Part shown: positions 38,703 to 47,225 of the stretch, one piece after another
Layout of the letters: each line of letters begins with the position of its first letter
Position numbering within the stretch: position 1 is the first letter of the stretch
Assembly (NCBI RefSeq): GCF_008085915.1
Contig: NZ_VSJK01000002.1
Location: forward strand, 248,001-312,000
From: Oceaniovalibus sp. ACAM 378
Lineage (GTDB): Bacteria > Pseudomonadota > Alphaproteobacteria > Rhodobacterales > Rhodobacteraceae
DNA: 64,000 nt
Direction: 5' to 3'
Notes under the pieces: generated by a model
The model's input: only the letters and a program-made list of their open reading frames with translations
The model's database searches: none
What the model was told of the DNA's origin: nothing
Program-made: the position numbers and the translations under genes

Positions 38703-39962
38703 TCAGGCCAGAAGCGCGGTTTCCGAATGGCCGGTGATCGTGGCTTTCACGAGGTCGCCCACCGGACGATCCGCATCGAACGTCACCTCGGTGAACTGTT
38801 CCGTTCGCCCCATCCGGGCCGATTCCATCAGGATGCTGTGCGCCCGTCCGACCTGCCCGGCCAAATGCCGCGCGACCCCATGCGCCCCCGCAGCGCGCAG
38901 GCGGGCCGCCCGGTCCTTGATCGCCGCACCGTCCACCGCAGGCATCCGCGCCGCAGGTGTGCCCTGTCGCGCGGAATAGGGAAAGACGTGCAGCCATGTC
39001 AGATCGCAGTCCTGCACCAGCGCCAGCGAGGCGGCAAAGTGCTCTTCGGTTTCGGTGGGGAAACCGGCGATGATGTCGGCACCAAACACCATGTCGGGGC
39101 GCAACCGCCGCGCCTCCTGGCAAAAGGCGATGGCGTCGTCGCGCAGATGGCGCCTCTTCATCCGTTTCAGGATCAGATCGTGACCGTGCTGCAAGGACAA
39201 GTGCAGGTGCGGCATCAGGCGGGGTTCGGTTGCAATGGCGGCCATCAGGTCGGGATCGGCCTCGATCGAATCAATCGACGATATCCGCAGGCGCGGCAGA
39301 TCGGGCACCAGCCGCAGAATGCGCAGCACCAGATTGCCAAGCCGCGGCGTGCCCGGAAGATCGCCACCCCATGAGGTGAGATCGACGCCGGTCAGCACGA
39401 CCTCGTTATAGCCACGCTGGACCAGCCTTTTGATCTGATCCACCACGACTCCGGCGGGGACCGAACGCGAATTACCGCGCCCAAAGGGGATGATGCAGAA
39501 GGTACAGCGGTGATCACAGCCGTTTTGCACCTGTACATAGGCGCGCGATCTTGTGCCGAATCCGTCAATCAGGTGTCCGGCGGTTTCCGTGACTGACATG
39601 ATGTCATCAACCTGCACCCGTTCGGTGCCCAGCTCAGCACCGATATTCTCCCATGTGCCCGGCTGCATCTTTTCGGTGTTGCCGATCACATGGTCGACTT
39701 CAGGCATTTTTGCGAATGTCTCAGGCTCGGTCTGGGCGGCGCAGCCGGTGACGATCAGCGTGGCGTCGGGGTGGGCGCGGCGCAGCTTGCGGATTTCCTG
39801 CCGCGCCTTTCTGACCGCCTCGGCGGTCACCGCGCAGGTGTTGACGATCACCGTGTTTTCCACCCCGGCGGCGGCGGTAAGCTCGCGCATCGCTTCGGTT
39901 TCATAGGTGTTCAGCCGGCACCCCAGCGTGGCAAAGACCGGCGGTTTGTGCGGAGCGTTCAT
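38703..39962 (-). CDS. mtaB: tRNA (t6A37) methylthiotransferase
   Basis: 419 residues. The MiaB-type N-terminal domain has its cluster cysteines in [14 protein letters not shown] and VTGCAAQ. The radical SAM core has [15 protein letters not shown] (CxxxCxxC), and the TRAM-like C-terminal region is at about residues 360-419. MtaB adds a methylthio group to N6-threonylcarbamoyladenosine 37 in tRNAs reading ANN codons. The start overlaps the dapF stop by 4 bp (ATGA), the common dapF-mtaB arrangement in Alphaproteobacteria. Confidence 0.95.
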   Translation of the reverse strand: MNAPHKPPVFATLGCRLNTYETEAMRELTAAAGVENTVIVNTCAVTAEAVRKARQEIRKLRRAHPDATLIVTGCAAQTEPETFAKMPEVDHVIGNTEKMQPGTWENIGAELGTERVQVDDIMSVTETAGHLIDGFGTRSRAYVQVQNGCDHRCTFCIIPFGRGNSRSVPAGVVVDQIKRLVQRGYNEVVLTGVDLTSWGGDLPGTPRLGNLVLRILRLVPDLPRLRISSIDSIEADPDLMAAIATEPRLMPHLHLSLQHGHDLILKRMKRRHLRDDAIAFCQEARRLRPDMVFGADIIAGFPTETEEHFAASLALVQDCDLTWLHVFPYSARQGTPAARMPAVDGAAIKDRAARLRAAGAHGVARHLAGQVGRAHSILMESARMGRTEQFTEVTFDADRPVGDLVKATITGHSETALLA

Positions 39963-40798
39963 GTCAGTTGCGCCAGAAAGGCCGAGGTCAGTTCGGCGGT
40001 GAAAACATGCGCCGAGGGGCCGGTCATCCACACCCCGTCGTCGCGCCAGTCGATGTGCAGCGTCCCGCCGTCCAGATCAACCCGCACCGCCCGCCCGGTC
40101 AGCCCGCGCCGCGCCGCAGCCACCGCCACCGCGCAGGACGACGATCCCGAAGCCAGCGTGTGCCCGACGCCGCGCTCCCAGACCCGACAACGCAGATGGT
40201 CGGTTCCAATAAGCTGTGCCACCTGCACATTGGTGCGTTGCGGAAACAGCGGGTGATTCTCGTGCGCGCGGCCAAAGGCGTCCAGATCAACCGCCGCCAC
40301 ATCGGGGACGAAAAATGTACAATGCGGATTGCCCATCCCGGTGGCCACCGGATCGCCATCAATCGGCAGGTGCAGCGTGTCCATTGCCGAGGCAAGCGGA
40401 ACGTCGCGCCAATCGGTCAGCGGTGCCCCCATGTTGACCGAAGTGATGCCGTTGCCCTGATCCCGGGCCAACAGAACCCCGCGTTCCGTGCGCAGGGTCA
40501 GTTCCCCGGCCCCCGCTTCGTCCATCAGGTGGCGCGCGATACAGCGGGTGGCGTTGCCACAGGCCCCGGCGGTGCTGCCGTCAGCGTTCCAGAACCTCAG
40601 AGACACATTCACCTCAGGGTCGGTTTCAATCTCTGCCAACTGATCGAATCCCACGCCGCGGTGCCGGTCGCCCAGCGCCCTTGCCAGCGCAGCCGTGACC
40701 GGCGCGCCGCCGGTGCGGCGGTCGATCACGACGAAATCGTTGCCTAGGCCATGAAATTTCATGAACCGCAGCGGCACTGTCGGTTGTCCTGTCTGCAT
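39959..40798 (-). CDS. dapF: Diaminopimelate epimerase, second catalytic Cys replaced by Ser
   Basis: 279 residues. DapF interconverts LL- and meso-diaminopimelate for lysine and peptidoglycan synthesis. [14 protein letters not shown] opens the fold, [16 protein letters not shown] holds the first catalytic Cys80, and GNPHCTFFV lies in the middle. Where most DapF proteins have ACGTGAC around the second Cys, this one reads [12 protein letters not shown], placing Ser217 at the catalytic position. Whether Cys222 or the Ser substitutes is unclear. The start is uncertain: 40798 gives the usual length, with 40810 or 40762 as options. Coupled to mtaB; the tRNA-Lys gene lies divergently upstream. Confidence 0.88.
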   Translation of the reverse strand: MQTGQPTVPLRFMKFHGLGNDFVVIDRRTGGAPVTAALARALGDRHRGVGFDQLAEIETDPEVNVSLRFWNADGSTAGACGNATRCIARHLMDEAGAGELTLRTERGVLLARDQGNGITSVNMGAPLTDWRDVPLASAMDTLHLPIDGDPVATGMGNPHCTFFVPDVAAVDLDAFGRAHENHPLFPQRTNVQVAQLIGTDHLRCRVWERGVGHTLASGSSSCAVAVAAARRGLTGRAVRVDLDGGTLHIDWRDDGVWMTGPSAHVFTAELTSAFLAQLT

Positions 40799-40853
40799 GT
40801 GGCGGCTCATACCGCGACTTCGAACCATTTGAAAGGGTTCTGCCGATTTCTGC

Positions 40854-40882
40854 TTGACCCCAAATTCTCCTGCGACTAGCAA
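40854..40882 (+). promoter_or_regulatory. Likely sigma-70 promoter of tRNA-Lys
   Basis: TTGACC (40854-40859) followed after 17 bp by TAGCAA (40877-40882), about 11 bp before the tRNA. A strong -35 and weaker -10 is common for alphaproteobacterial stable-RNA promoters. Confidence 0.5.
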
Positions 40883-40892
40883 GCGCTCCAGT

Positions 40893-40968
40893 GGGCCTGT
40901 AGCTCAGTTGGTAGAGCAACTGACTTTTAATCAGTAGGTCTCGGGTTCGACCCCCGACGGGCTCACCA
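40893..40968 (+). tRNA. tRNA-Lys (anticodon TTT)
   Basis: 76 nt including an encoded CCA end. The acceptor stem GGGCCTG pairs with CGGGCTC (two G:U pairs), the D stem GCTC/GAGC, the anticodon stem ACTGA/TCAGT around the loop CTTTTAA, and the T stem TCGGG/CCCGA around TTCGACC. The anticodon at the loop centre is TTT, reading lysine AAA/AAG. The discriminator base is A. Divergent from dapF. Confidence 0.97.
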
Positions 40969-41324
40969 TTTTAATTCAGCGATTTGCGATTCTTGCGGAT
41001 ACCGTGCCAAGGGCACACCCCGTACACGGAGATGTCCTGACTCCTGCCTGCCCTGCACCGGATCGGCGATGCCGTCACAAGTGCAATTCTGGCAAAGGTC
41101 AGGCCGGGAGCCCCGTGATGATCTTGCCTCGGGCTTCCCAAGCGAATCGCAGGGCCAAGCATCCTTCGGTTTTCGGAAATTGATCGCCGCGCCTGCCGCG
41201 GCGCGGCTATTGCAAAGTCGCCACCGGTTATGGCGAAGATGTCGGCGGCGGATGTGGATGCCATGGAAGAAAAAGGTCAAATCCCTTGGCGGCAGCGTGC
41301 ATTCCCGGCGTCGGCGTCGAATGT

Positions 41325-41530
41325 GGCCGGGCAAGCGCGGCGCACCTTGGGTCAGGATCATGCCCAGAGGTTGCGGCAGATCGCCGGTGACGGTCAGCGG
41401 GGCGATGGAAAAGCCGCAGTTGCCGTTGATGATCGTGGAGACTCCCTGATTAACCATGCAATCCATCGCGGGATCGCTGAAAACCGGTTTTTCATGGTGC
41501 ACATGGGGGTCGATTAAGCCGGGTGCCGTG
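41325..41530 (-). pseudogene. Remnant of a D-aminoacylase-type amidohydrolase
   Basis: On the minus strand, translation gives LIDPHVHHEKP then VNQGVSTIINGNCGFSIAPL, matching the early metal-binding region of N-acyl-D-amino-acid deacylases (PGFIDxHxH, later QGVTTxxxGNCG). No start codon with the normal N-terminal beta strands precedes it, and after about LGMILTQGAP the frame turns into Arg-rich nonsense. Only about 60-70 of an expected 480 residues remain. The whole 40969-41579 interval between tRNA-Lys and the LacI gene otherwise holds nothing recognisable and looks like decaying sequence. Confidence 0.7.
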
Positions 41531-41579
41531 CTGAAGCGACGTGACCGGGTGCAGGGTCATCCGCAGCGCGGTTCGCCGG

Positions 41580-42569
41580 TCATTGTGGGGCGGGACCGGT
41601 TGAAACCCGTGTCACAAGATGCGCGGCGATGCTGTAGTCCGGGGCGGTCGGTGTGCCGTCGTCCGATAGCATCCCGATCAGGTATTGCGCCCCGGTTCGG
41701 CCTATCGCCTCGCGGGGTTGGTGGATCGTGGTCAGGGACGGGTTGAACCGGTCGGCGAATTCGATGTCGTCAAATCCGACAACACTGACATCGCCCGGCA
41801 CGTCAAACCCAAGGCGGATCGCTTCGGAGATGAACCCGATGGCGCATTCGTCCGAGGCACAGAAGACACCTGTCGGGCGACGGTCAAGAGCGGCCCAGCG
41901 ATGCGCCGCCCGGGCACCGGATTCCATGGTGAAATCGCCCTCGAATACTGCCGAGTCGATCCCGGCATCGCCGACGGCCTTCAGAAAACCATCGCGCCGG
42001 GTGGTCGCCAGAACATTGCCCTCGGGCCCCTCGATATGCAGCAGATTGCGATGGCCCAACCCGGCAAGATGTTCAACGGCAAGACCGGCCGCAGCCGAAT
42101 TGTCGACCGTCAGGACCGGCGCATCATAGGCCGCGTTCCATTCGCAGAGTTGGATCACCGGCAGACGCCAACCATTGACCAATTCGGGGTCAAGCCCGCC
42201 GTCCAGCAGGATAATTCCGTCGGCCCGCCCGTCATGCCCAAGGGTCGCCAGCTTTTCGCGACCGATGCGGCTGTCCGAAATCTGAACGATCAGCCCCGCC
42301 GCGCTTGCCTCTTCCTGAATGGCCGCGAAAATCCGGCTGAAAAACGTGTTCGACAGGTTGGGCGCAAGGATCAGGATCGAACCCGCACGGCGCTGGCGCA
42401 GGTCCCGCGCAGCCGCGTTGATCCGGTAACCGGTGGCGCGAACCGCCTTCAACACCTTCTCTCGGGTATCTTTGCCCACCCGCTCAGGCGTGGACAGGGC
42501 CCGGCTGACCGTGGCCGTCGAAACGCCCGCAATGGCGGCGACATCCGAGATGCGAATTTTAGGTGTCAT
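41580..42569 (-). CDS. LacI-family transcriptional regulator
   Basis: 329 residues. The N-terminal helix-turn-helix and hinge are canonical (IRISDVAAIAGVSTATVSRAL, then RVGKDTREKVLKAVRATGY), followed by a periplasmic-binding-protein-like sugar domain (LILAPNLSNTFFSRIF, GIILLDGG, VVGFDDIEFADRFNPSLTTIHQP). It is divergently transcribed from the seven-gene sugar operon at 42695. Two identical 12-bp palindromes GTAATCGATTAC in the shared intergenic region are its probable operators, so it should repress that operon until a sugar ligand binds. The ligand is unknown. Confidence 0.95.
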   Translation of the reverse strand: MTPKIRISDVAAIAGVSTATVSRALSTPERVGKDTREKVLKAVRATGYRINAAARDLRQRRAGSILILAPNLSNTFFSRIFAAIQEEASAAGLIVQISDSRIGREKLATLGHDGRADGIILLDGGLDPELVNGWRLPVIQLCEWNAAYDAPVLTVDNSAAAGLAVEHLAGLGHRNLLHIEGPEGNVLATTRRDGFLKAVGDAGIDSAVFEGDFTMESGARAAHRWAALDRRPTGVFCASDECAIGFISEAIRLGFDVPGDVSVVGFDDIEFADRFNPSLTTIHQPREAIGRTGAQYLIGMLSDDGTPTAPDYSIAAHLVTRVSTGPAPQ

Positions 42570-42593
42570 CAGGCTTCCGCAATTTAGTTGCGC

Positions 42594-42605
42594 GTAATCG
42601 ATTAC
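42594..42605. promoter_or_regulatory. LacI-family operator 1
   Basis: GTAATCGATTAC, a perfect 12-bp palindrome with the central CG typical of LacI-family operators. It lies 25 bp upstream of the LacI start and just upstream of the proposed -35 of the sugar operon. An identical copy is centred 44 bp away. Confidence 0.85.
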
Positions 42606-42609
42606 AAAT

Positions 42610-42637
42610 TTGTATTGATTTCAATATACGGTATGAT
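42610..42637 (+). promoter_or_regulatory. Probable promoter of the sugar operon
   Basis: TTGTAT (42610-42615), a 16-bp spacer, then TATGAT (42632-42637). It is bracketed exactly by the two palindromic operators, so operator 2 would cover the transcription start. Confidence 0.6.
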
Positions 42638-42649
42638 GTAATCGATTAC
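42638..42649. promoter_or_regulatory. LacI-family operator 2
   Basis: A second perfect GTAATCGATTAC, abutting the proposed -10 and covering the expected transcription start of the downstream operon. The 44-bp centre-to-centre distance (about four helical turns) would allow two dimers on one DNA face or a small loop. Confidence 0.85.
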
Positions 42650-42694
42650 TAGACATCGGCGATCAAACGCTATGCCGATGTGAAGGGGGGACAG

Positions 42695-43747
42695 ATGAAA
42701 ACGATGAAGGGCCCGGCGCTTTTCCTTGCGCAGTTCGCAAGTGACGAGGCACCGTTCAACAGTTGGCAGGGGATCACCGAATGGGCCGCCGCGTGTGGCT
42801 ATGTCGGTGTTCAGCTTCCCAGCTGGGACGAAAGGCTGTTCGACCTCGCGAAGGCCGCGTCTTCAAAAGATTACTGCGACGAAATCATTGGGGTTGCCGC
42901 GCAGAATGCCATCGTGGTGACCGAGCTTTCGGCCCACCTGCAAGGCCAGTTGGTCGCGGTTCATCCCGCCTATGACATTGCCTTTGACGGCTTTGCGACT
43001 GCTTCGGTCCGGGGCGATCCGGCGGCGCGACAGGCCTGGGCGGTCCATCAGGTGGGGCTGGCGATCAAGGCATCGCGCAACATGGGGCTGACCGCGCTGG
43101 GGACATTTTCCGGCGCGTTGGCCTGGCCTTACCTCTATCCATGGCCGCAACGCCCTGCAGGTCTGGTGGAGGCCGCGTTTGACGAGCTGGCAAAGCGCTG
43201 GCACCCGCTTTTGGATCAAGCCGGGGAGAACGGCATCGATCTTTGCTATGAGATCCATCCCGGCGAAGATCTGCATGACGGCGTGACATTCGAGATGTTT
43301 CTGGAACGGGTCGACGGGCATGAGCGGGCCAAGATGCTGTACGATCCGTCGCATTATGTTCTGCAATGTCTCGATTATCTCGACAACATCGACATCTACG
43401 GCGAACGGATCGGGATGTTTCACGTCAAGGACGCCGAATTCAACCCGACGGGGCGGCAGGGTGTCTATGGCGGCTTTCAGCCTTGGGTGGATCGCGCCGG
43501 ACGGTTCCGCAGCCTTGGCGACGGGCAGGTCGATTTCGGTGCGGTGTTCTCAAAACTCACCGCCATCGGGTTTGACGGCTGGGCGGTAGTTGAATGGGAA
43601 TGCTGCCTGAAACACCCCGAAGACGGCGCCCGCGAAGGCGCCGCCTTTGTACGCGATCACATCATCCGTGTGACGGACAAGGCATTTGACGATTTCGCAG
43701 ACGGCGGGGTCGATCAAGCCGCAAACCTTAAAATGCTGGGGATTTGA
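42695..43747 (+). CDS. Sugar phosphate isomerase/epimerase family protein (xylose isomerase-like TIM barrel)
   Basis: 350 residues. AP endonuclease 2/xylose isomerase-like barrel with likely metal ligands in DLCYEIHPGEDLHDG (Glu, His), MLYDPSHYVLQ (Asp, His), MFHVKDAEFNP (His, Lys, Asp) and VVEWECC (Glu). The exact reaction (isomerase, epimerase or ketose-acid conversion) is unclear. Start ATG 42695 follows GGGGGG. First gene of the LacI-controlled operon; the oxidoreductase starts 3 bp after its stop. Confidence 0.88.
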   Translation: MKTMKGPALFLAQFASDEAPFNSWQGITEWAAACGYVGVQLPSWDERLFDLAKAASSKDYCDEIIGVAAQNAIVVTELSAHLQGQLVAVHPAYDIAFDGFATASVRGDPAARQAWAVHQVGLAIKASRNMGLTALGTFSGALAWPYLYPWPQRPAGLVEAAFDELAKRWHPLLDQAGENGIDLCYEIHPGEDLHDGVTFEMFLERVDGHERAKMLYDPSHYVLQCLDYLDNIDIYGERIGMFHVKDAEFNPTGRQGVYGGFQPWVDRAGRFRSLGDGQVDFGAVFSKLTAIGFDGWAVVEWECCLKHPEDGAREGAAFVRDHIIRVTDKAFDDFADGGVDQAANLKMLGI

Positions 43748-43750
43748 ACG

Positions 43751-44872
43751 ATGGAACCAGTCAGGCTTGGCATGGTCGGCGGTGGCACCGGGGCGTTTAT
43801 CGGCGCGGTGCACCGGATCGCGGCGCGGATGGACGGGCATTTCACCCTTGTCGCGGGCGCGCTGTCCTCTGATCCGGATCGGTCGCGCGAAAGTACCGTG
43901 GCGCTTGGGCTGGATCCGGCACGCAGCTATGACAGCTTTGCCGAAATGGCCGAGGCCGAGTCACAGCGCGAGGACGGGATCGAGGCGGTTTCCATTGTCA
44001 CGCCAAACCACCTGCACGCACCCGCTGCGACCGAGTTTCTCAAGCGCGGCATTCACGTCATCTGTGACAAACCCCTGACGGCGACATTGCCCGAGGCCGA
44101 GGCTTTGGAGCAGGCCGCGCGCGCCAGCAGCGCACAGTTCATCCTGACCCATAATTACACCGGCTATCCGATGGTCAGACAGGCCCGTGCGATGGTGGCG
44201 CGGGGCGATCTTGGACAGTTGCGGCTGGTGCATGTGGCATATCTTCAGAACTGGATGACCGAAGCGGTTGAGGCGCAGGGCAGCAAACAGGCCGAATGGC
44301 GCACTGATCCGGCCCGTGCCGGTGCAGGTGGTGCGCTTGGCGATATTGGCACCCATGCCCACAACCTTGCCGGGTTCATCACCGGACAGCAGGTTGAAAG
44401 CCTTGCCGCCGATATTCAGAGCTTTGTTCCGGGCCGTAAACTGGATGACAACGCCCATGTGCTGTTGCGCTTTGCCGGGGGTATGCGCGGAACGCTGATG
44501 TGCAGCCAGATTGCGCCGGGGCAGGAAAACGGCCTGTCGGTCAAAGTGTTCGGCGACAAGGGCGGTCTGGAATGGTTTCAGGAGCACCCGAACGAATTGT
44601 GGTTCACCCCCCATGGTGAGCCTACACGCCGGCTGTCGCGTATGGGGGCCGGTGCGGAACAGGTGGCAATCGACGCCTCGCGCGTCCCGCCGGGCCATCC
44701 CGAAGGATATCTCGAGGCCTTCGCCAACATCTATGCCGATACCGCCGCCATGCTCCGCTCGGGCGTAAGCGATGCCGTCTTGCCCGGCATTGCGGATGGG
44801 ATCGCAGGGATGCGTTTCGTCACCGCCTGTGTGGCGTCGTCAGAAAATAACAGCGCGTGGACACAGCCATGA
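43751..44872 (+). CDS. Gfo/Idh/MocA-family oxidoreductase
   Basis: 373 residues. The N-terminal Rossmann fold has GMVGGGTGAFIG, then VSIVTPNHLHAP and HVICDKPLTAT, a variant of the EKP motif with Asp for Glu. The C-terminal alpha/beta domain contains GGALGDIGTHAHNLAGF, giving the DxxxH catalytic pair. It likely oxidises a sugar or inositol hydroxyl with NAD(P)+. Its stop overlaps the next start by 4 bp. With flanking isomerase-like barrels, it resembles inositol or rare-sugar catabolic clusters. Confidence 0.92.
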   Translation: MEPVRLGMVGGGTGAFIGAVHRIAARMDGHFTLVAGALSSDPDRSRESTVALGLDPARSYDSFAEMAEAESQREDGIEAVSIVTPNHLHAPAATEFLKRGIHVICDKPLTATLPEAEALEQAARASSAQFILTHNYTGYPMVRQARAMVARGDLGQLRLVHVAYLQNWMTEAVEAQGSKQAEWRTDPARAGAGGALGDIGTHAHNLAGFITGQQVESLAADIQSFVPGRKLDDNAHVLLRFAGGMRGTLMCSQIAPGQENGLSVKVFGDKGGLEWFQEHPNELWFTPHGEPTRRLSRMGAGAEQVAIDASRVPPGHPEGYLEAFANIYADTAAMLRSGVSDAVLPGIADGIAGMRFVTACVASSENNSAWTQP

Positions 44873-45717
44873 AGCTTGGGATCAATCTTCTTTGTCTCGG
44901 CGGCCATATCGATGAATCGACGCTGCCGCATCTCGAGCGGATTGCCGAATGCGGCTATGATCATGTGGAAGTGCCAGTAATGCACGGCACGCCGGATCAT
45001 TTCGAATGGCTGGGCAAACGGCTTGCCGATCTGGGCCTTGGTCGCGCGCAAACTTCGATTATCCCCGACCCGGACGCAAACCCGCTTTCCGCCGATCCCG
45101 ACAACCGCAAACGGGGCCGGGCGCATCTGGACTGGATTCAGGATTGCGCCGAGGCGCTGGGGTCAGAAACCATCGGCGGACCGTTTCATGCGCCAATCGG
45201 GTATTTCACCGGTATCGGGCCGACAAATGACGAGATCGCTCGGGGTGCCGAGGCGCACCATGCCATGGCCGAGCGCGCGGCGCGCAACGGATATCGCCTT
45301 GCGCTGGAACCGCTGAACCGGTTCGAAACCTATTTCCTGAACACGATGGAGCAGGCCACCACCTACGCAAAGGCAGTGGATCACCCCGCTTTTGGCATCA
45401 TGTACGACACATTTCACGCCAATATCGAGGAACAGGATCAGGGCGCGGCGATTGCGGCGCTGGGCGACAAGATGCACGTGCTGCATATTTCCGAGAATGA
45501 CCGTGGCATTCCCGGGCGCGGTCAGATCGATTTTGCTGCCGTCTTTGCTGTCGTCAAGCAACAGGGTTTCGATGGTCCTGTCGTGCTGGAAGCCTTCGGC
45601 GCGGGCGTGCCGGAACTGGCTGCGGCCACGCGGGTCTGGCGGCCGCTGTTTCCCGATTTCGATACTTTGTTTACTGAATCCCACGATTTCATCCGCAACG
45701 CATGGGCCGCCGCATGA
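44869..45717 (+). CDS. D-tagatose/allulose 3-epimerase-like sugar epimerase
   Basis: 282 residues, the second xylose-isomerase-like barrel in the operon. ALEPLNRFETYFLNT corresponds to the Glu-containing signature of ketose 3-epimerases. Other metal ligands lie in GIMYDTFHANIEE (Asp, His), LHISENDRGIPG (His) and VVLEAFG (Glu). It would epimerise a ketose at C3 or act on hydroxypyruvate-type substrates; family calls vary. Translationally coupled at both ends: ATGA overlaps with the oxidoreductase gene and with the ABC ATPase gene. Confidence 0.88.
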   Translation: MKLGINLLCLGGHIDESTLPHLERIAECGYDHVEVPVMHGTPDHFEWLGKRLADLGLGRAQTSIIPDPDANPLSADPDNRKRGRAHLDWIQDCAEALGSETIGGPFHAPIGYFTGIGPTNDEIARGAEAHHAMAERAARNGYRLALEPLNRFETYFLNTMEQATTYAKAVDHPAFGIMYDTFHANIEEQDQGAAIAALGDKMHVLHISENDRGIPGRGQIDFAAVFAVVKQQGFDGPVVLEAFGAGVPELAAATRVWRPLFPDFDTLFTESHDFIRNAWAAA

Positions 45718-47225
45718 GCACTCCGGTCATCGAGATGCAGGCAATCACCAAGGTGTTTCCGGGCGTGAAGGCGCTGTCCGACGTCAGTTTTGACGTGCGC
45801 GCAGGCGAGGTGCAGGCGCTTGTCGGTGAAAACGGTGCCGGAAAATCGACGCTGATCAAAATCCTCTCGGGGGTCTATCAGGCGGATGGCGGCGAGGTGC
45901 GGTTGGCGGGTAAGCCGGTGCATTTCACCCATCCCGTGCAGTCACTGCTTGCCGGAATATCGGTGATCTATCAGGAGTTTTCGCTGCTGCCCGAACGGAC
46001 CGTTGCGCAGAACCTGTTTCTGGGCCGCGAACCGCGTGGGCGTTTCGGATTGATCGACGAGGCGGCAATGCGTCGTGAAACCCGCCGGGTGCTTGATCTT
46101 TTTTCGTCCGGTGCGCGGATCGATCCGGACAGATTGGTCGGCGAACTTGATGTTGCCACCCAGCAGATGGTCGAGATTGCCAAGGCGGTGTCGCTGGATG
46201 CGCAGGTGATCGTCATGGACGAACCGACCGCCGCCCTGAACGATACCGAATGTGCCGAGCTTTTCGAAACCGTGGACAGGCTGCGGGAACGCGGCGCTGC
46301 GATTATCTATATCACCCACCGGATGCGCGAAATTACCCGTCTGGCGGATCGCGTGACCGTTTTGAAAGACGGCGAAGTGGCCGCGCGGTTCGATCATGTT
46401 CCCGAACCGGACGCCATCGTGCGCGCCATGGTGGGGCGCGACATCGCCGATTTCTATGCGCGTGAGGCAACCGAGGCGGAACTGGGCGCGCCGGTGTTGA
46501 CCGTGACGGGCGGTGGAAATGCCCGACTGAAGGATATCGCCCTGACGGTCCGCGCCGGTGAAATCGTCGGGCTTGCGGGGATTCAGGGTGCAGGCCGCGT
46601 GGCCCTTGCCATGGCCCTGTTCGGCGAAGAGCCGTTTACCGAAGGCGAAGTGGTGCTTGACGGTAAACCCGCCCGTTTTCGCTCGGCGCGCGAGGCGATC
46701 ATCGCAGGCATCGGCCTGTTGCCCGGCGACCGCAAGAAGGAAGGGCTCGTTCTGATGCAGTCGGTGCGCGACAACGGCATGCTGACGCCGCGCGCCTTTG
46801 CGCCGCTTTGGGCCAGCCACAAGCGCAATGCGAATGCCGATCTCACACGGATCGACGATCTGCTGGATCGGATGGATATCCGCGCGGCCTCCTATGATCA
46901 GGAAATCCGCGGGCTTTCGGGCGGCAACCAGCAAAAGGCCATCGTCGCTCGCTGGCTGTCGATGAACCCCAAGCTGCTGATCTTTATCGAACCGACGCGG
47001 GGCATCGACGTGAATGCCAAGGCGGGGATCTATCACCTGATGCGCGATCTTGCCCGCGAAGGTGCGGGGATCTTGATGATTTCCTCCGACCTGCCCGAAG
47101 TGATTGGTGCCGCTGACCGTATCGTGGTGATGCAGGCGGGGCGGATCACCGCCGAATTCCCGCGCGGCGCGTCCGAGCGCGATATCATGCACGCCGCCAC
47201 CGACGACGCAAAGGACGCAGCATGA
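45714..47225 (+). CDS. Sugar ABC transporter ATP-binding protein (RbsA/MglA type)
   Basis: 503 residues with two fused nucleotide-binding domains, as in carbohydrate uptake transporter family 2. Domain 1: Walker A GENGAGKST, signature replaced by LDVATQQMVEIAKA, Walker B VIVMDEPTAAL. Domain 2: degenerate Walker A GIQGAGRVALA, intact signature LSGGNQQKAIVARWL, and FIEPTRGIDVNAK. This asymmetry is normal for RbsA-type proteins. It energises sugar import with the two downstream permeases. ATG 45714 overlaps the upstream stop. Confidence 0.96.
   Translation: MSTPVIEMQAITKVFPGVKALSDVSFDVRAGEVQALVGENGAGKSTLIKILSGVYQADGGEVRLAGKPVHFTHPVQSLLAGISVIYQEFSLLPERTVAQNLFLGREPRGRFGLIDEAAMRRETRRVLDLFSSGARIDPDRLVGELDVATQQMVEIAKAVSLDAQVIVMDEPTAALNDTECAELFETVDRLRERGAAIIYITHRMREITRLADRVTVLKDGEVAARFDHVPEPDAIVRAMVGRDIADFYAREATEAELGAPVLTVTGGGNARLKDIALTVRAGEIVGLAGIQGAGRVALAMALFGEEPFTEGEVVLDGKPARFRSAREAIIAGIGLLPGDRKKEGLVLMQSVRDNGMLTPRAFAPLWASHKRNANADLTRIDDLLDRMDIRAASYDQEIRGLSGGNQQKAIVARWLSMNPKLLIFIEPTRGIDVNAKAGIYHLMRDLAREGAGILMISSDLPEVIGAADRIVVMQAGRITAEFPRGASERDIMHAATDDAKDAA

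Noticed and set aside
37879-38979. Plus-strand frame after dnaE2 as the missing OB-domain
   Set aside because: Its translation has no resemblance to the DnaE2 C-terminus and is antisense to GST; the OB segment was not found in any frame here.
45942-47192. 416-codon minus-strand open frame
   Set aside because: Shadow of the RbsA-type ATPase gene, whose Walker and signature motifs are unambiguous on the plus strand.
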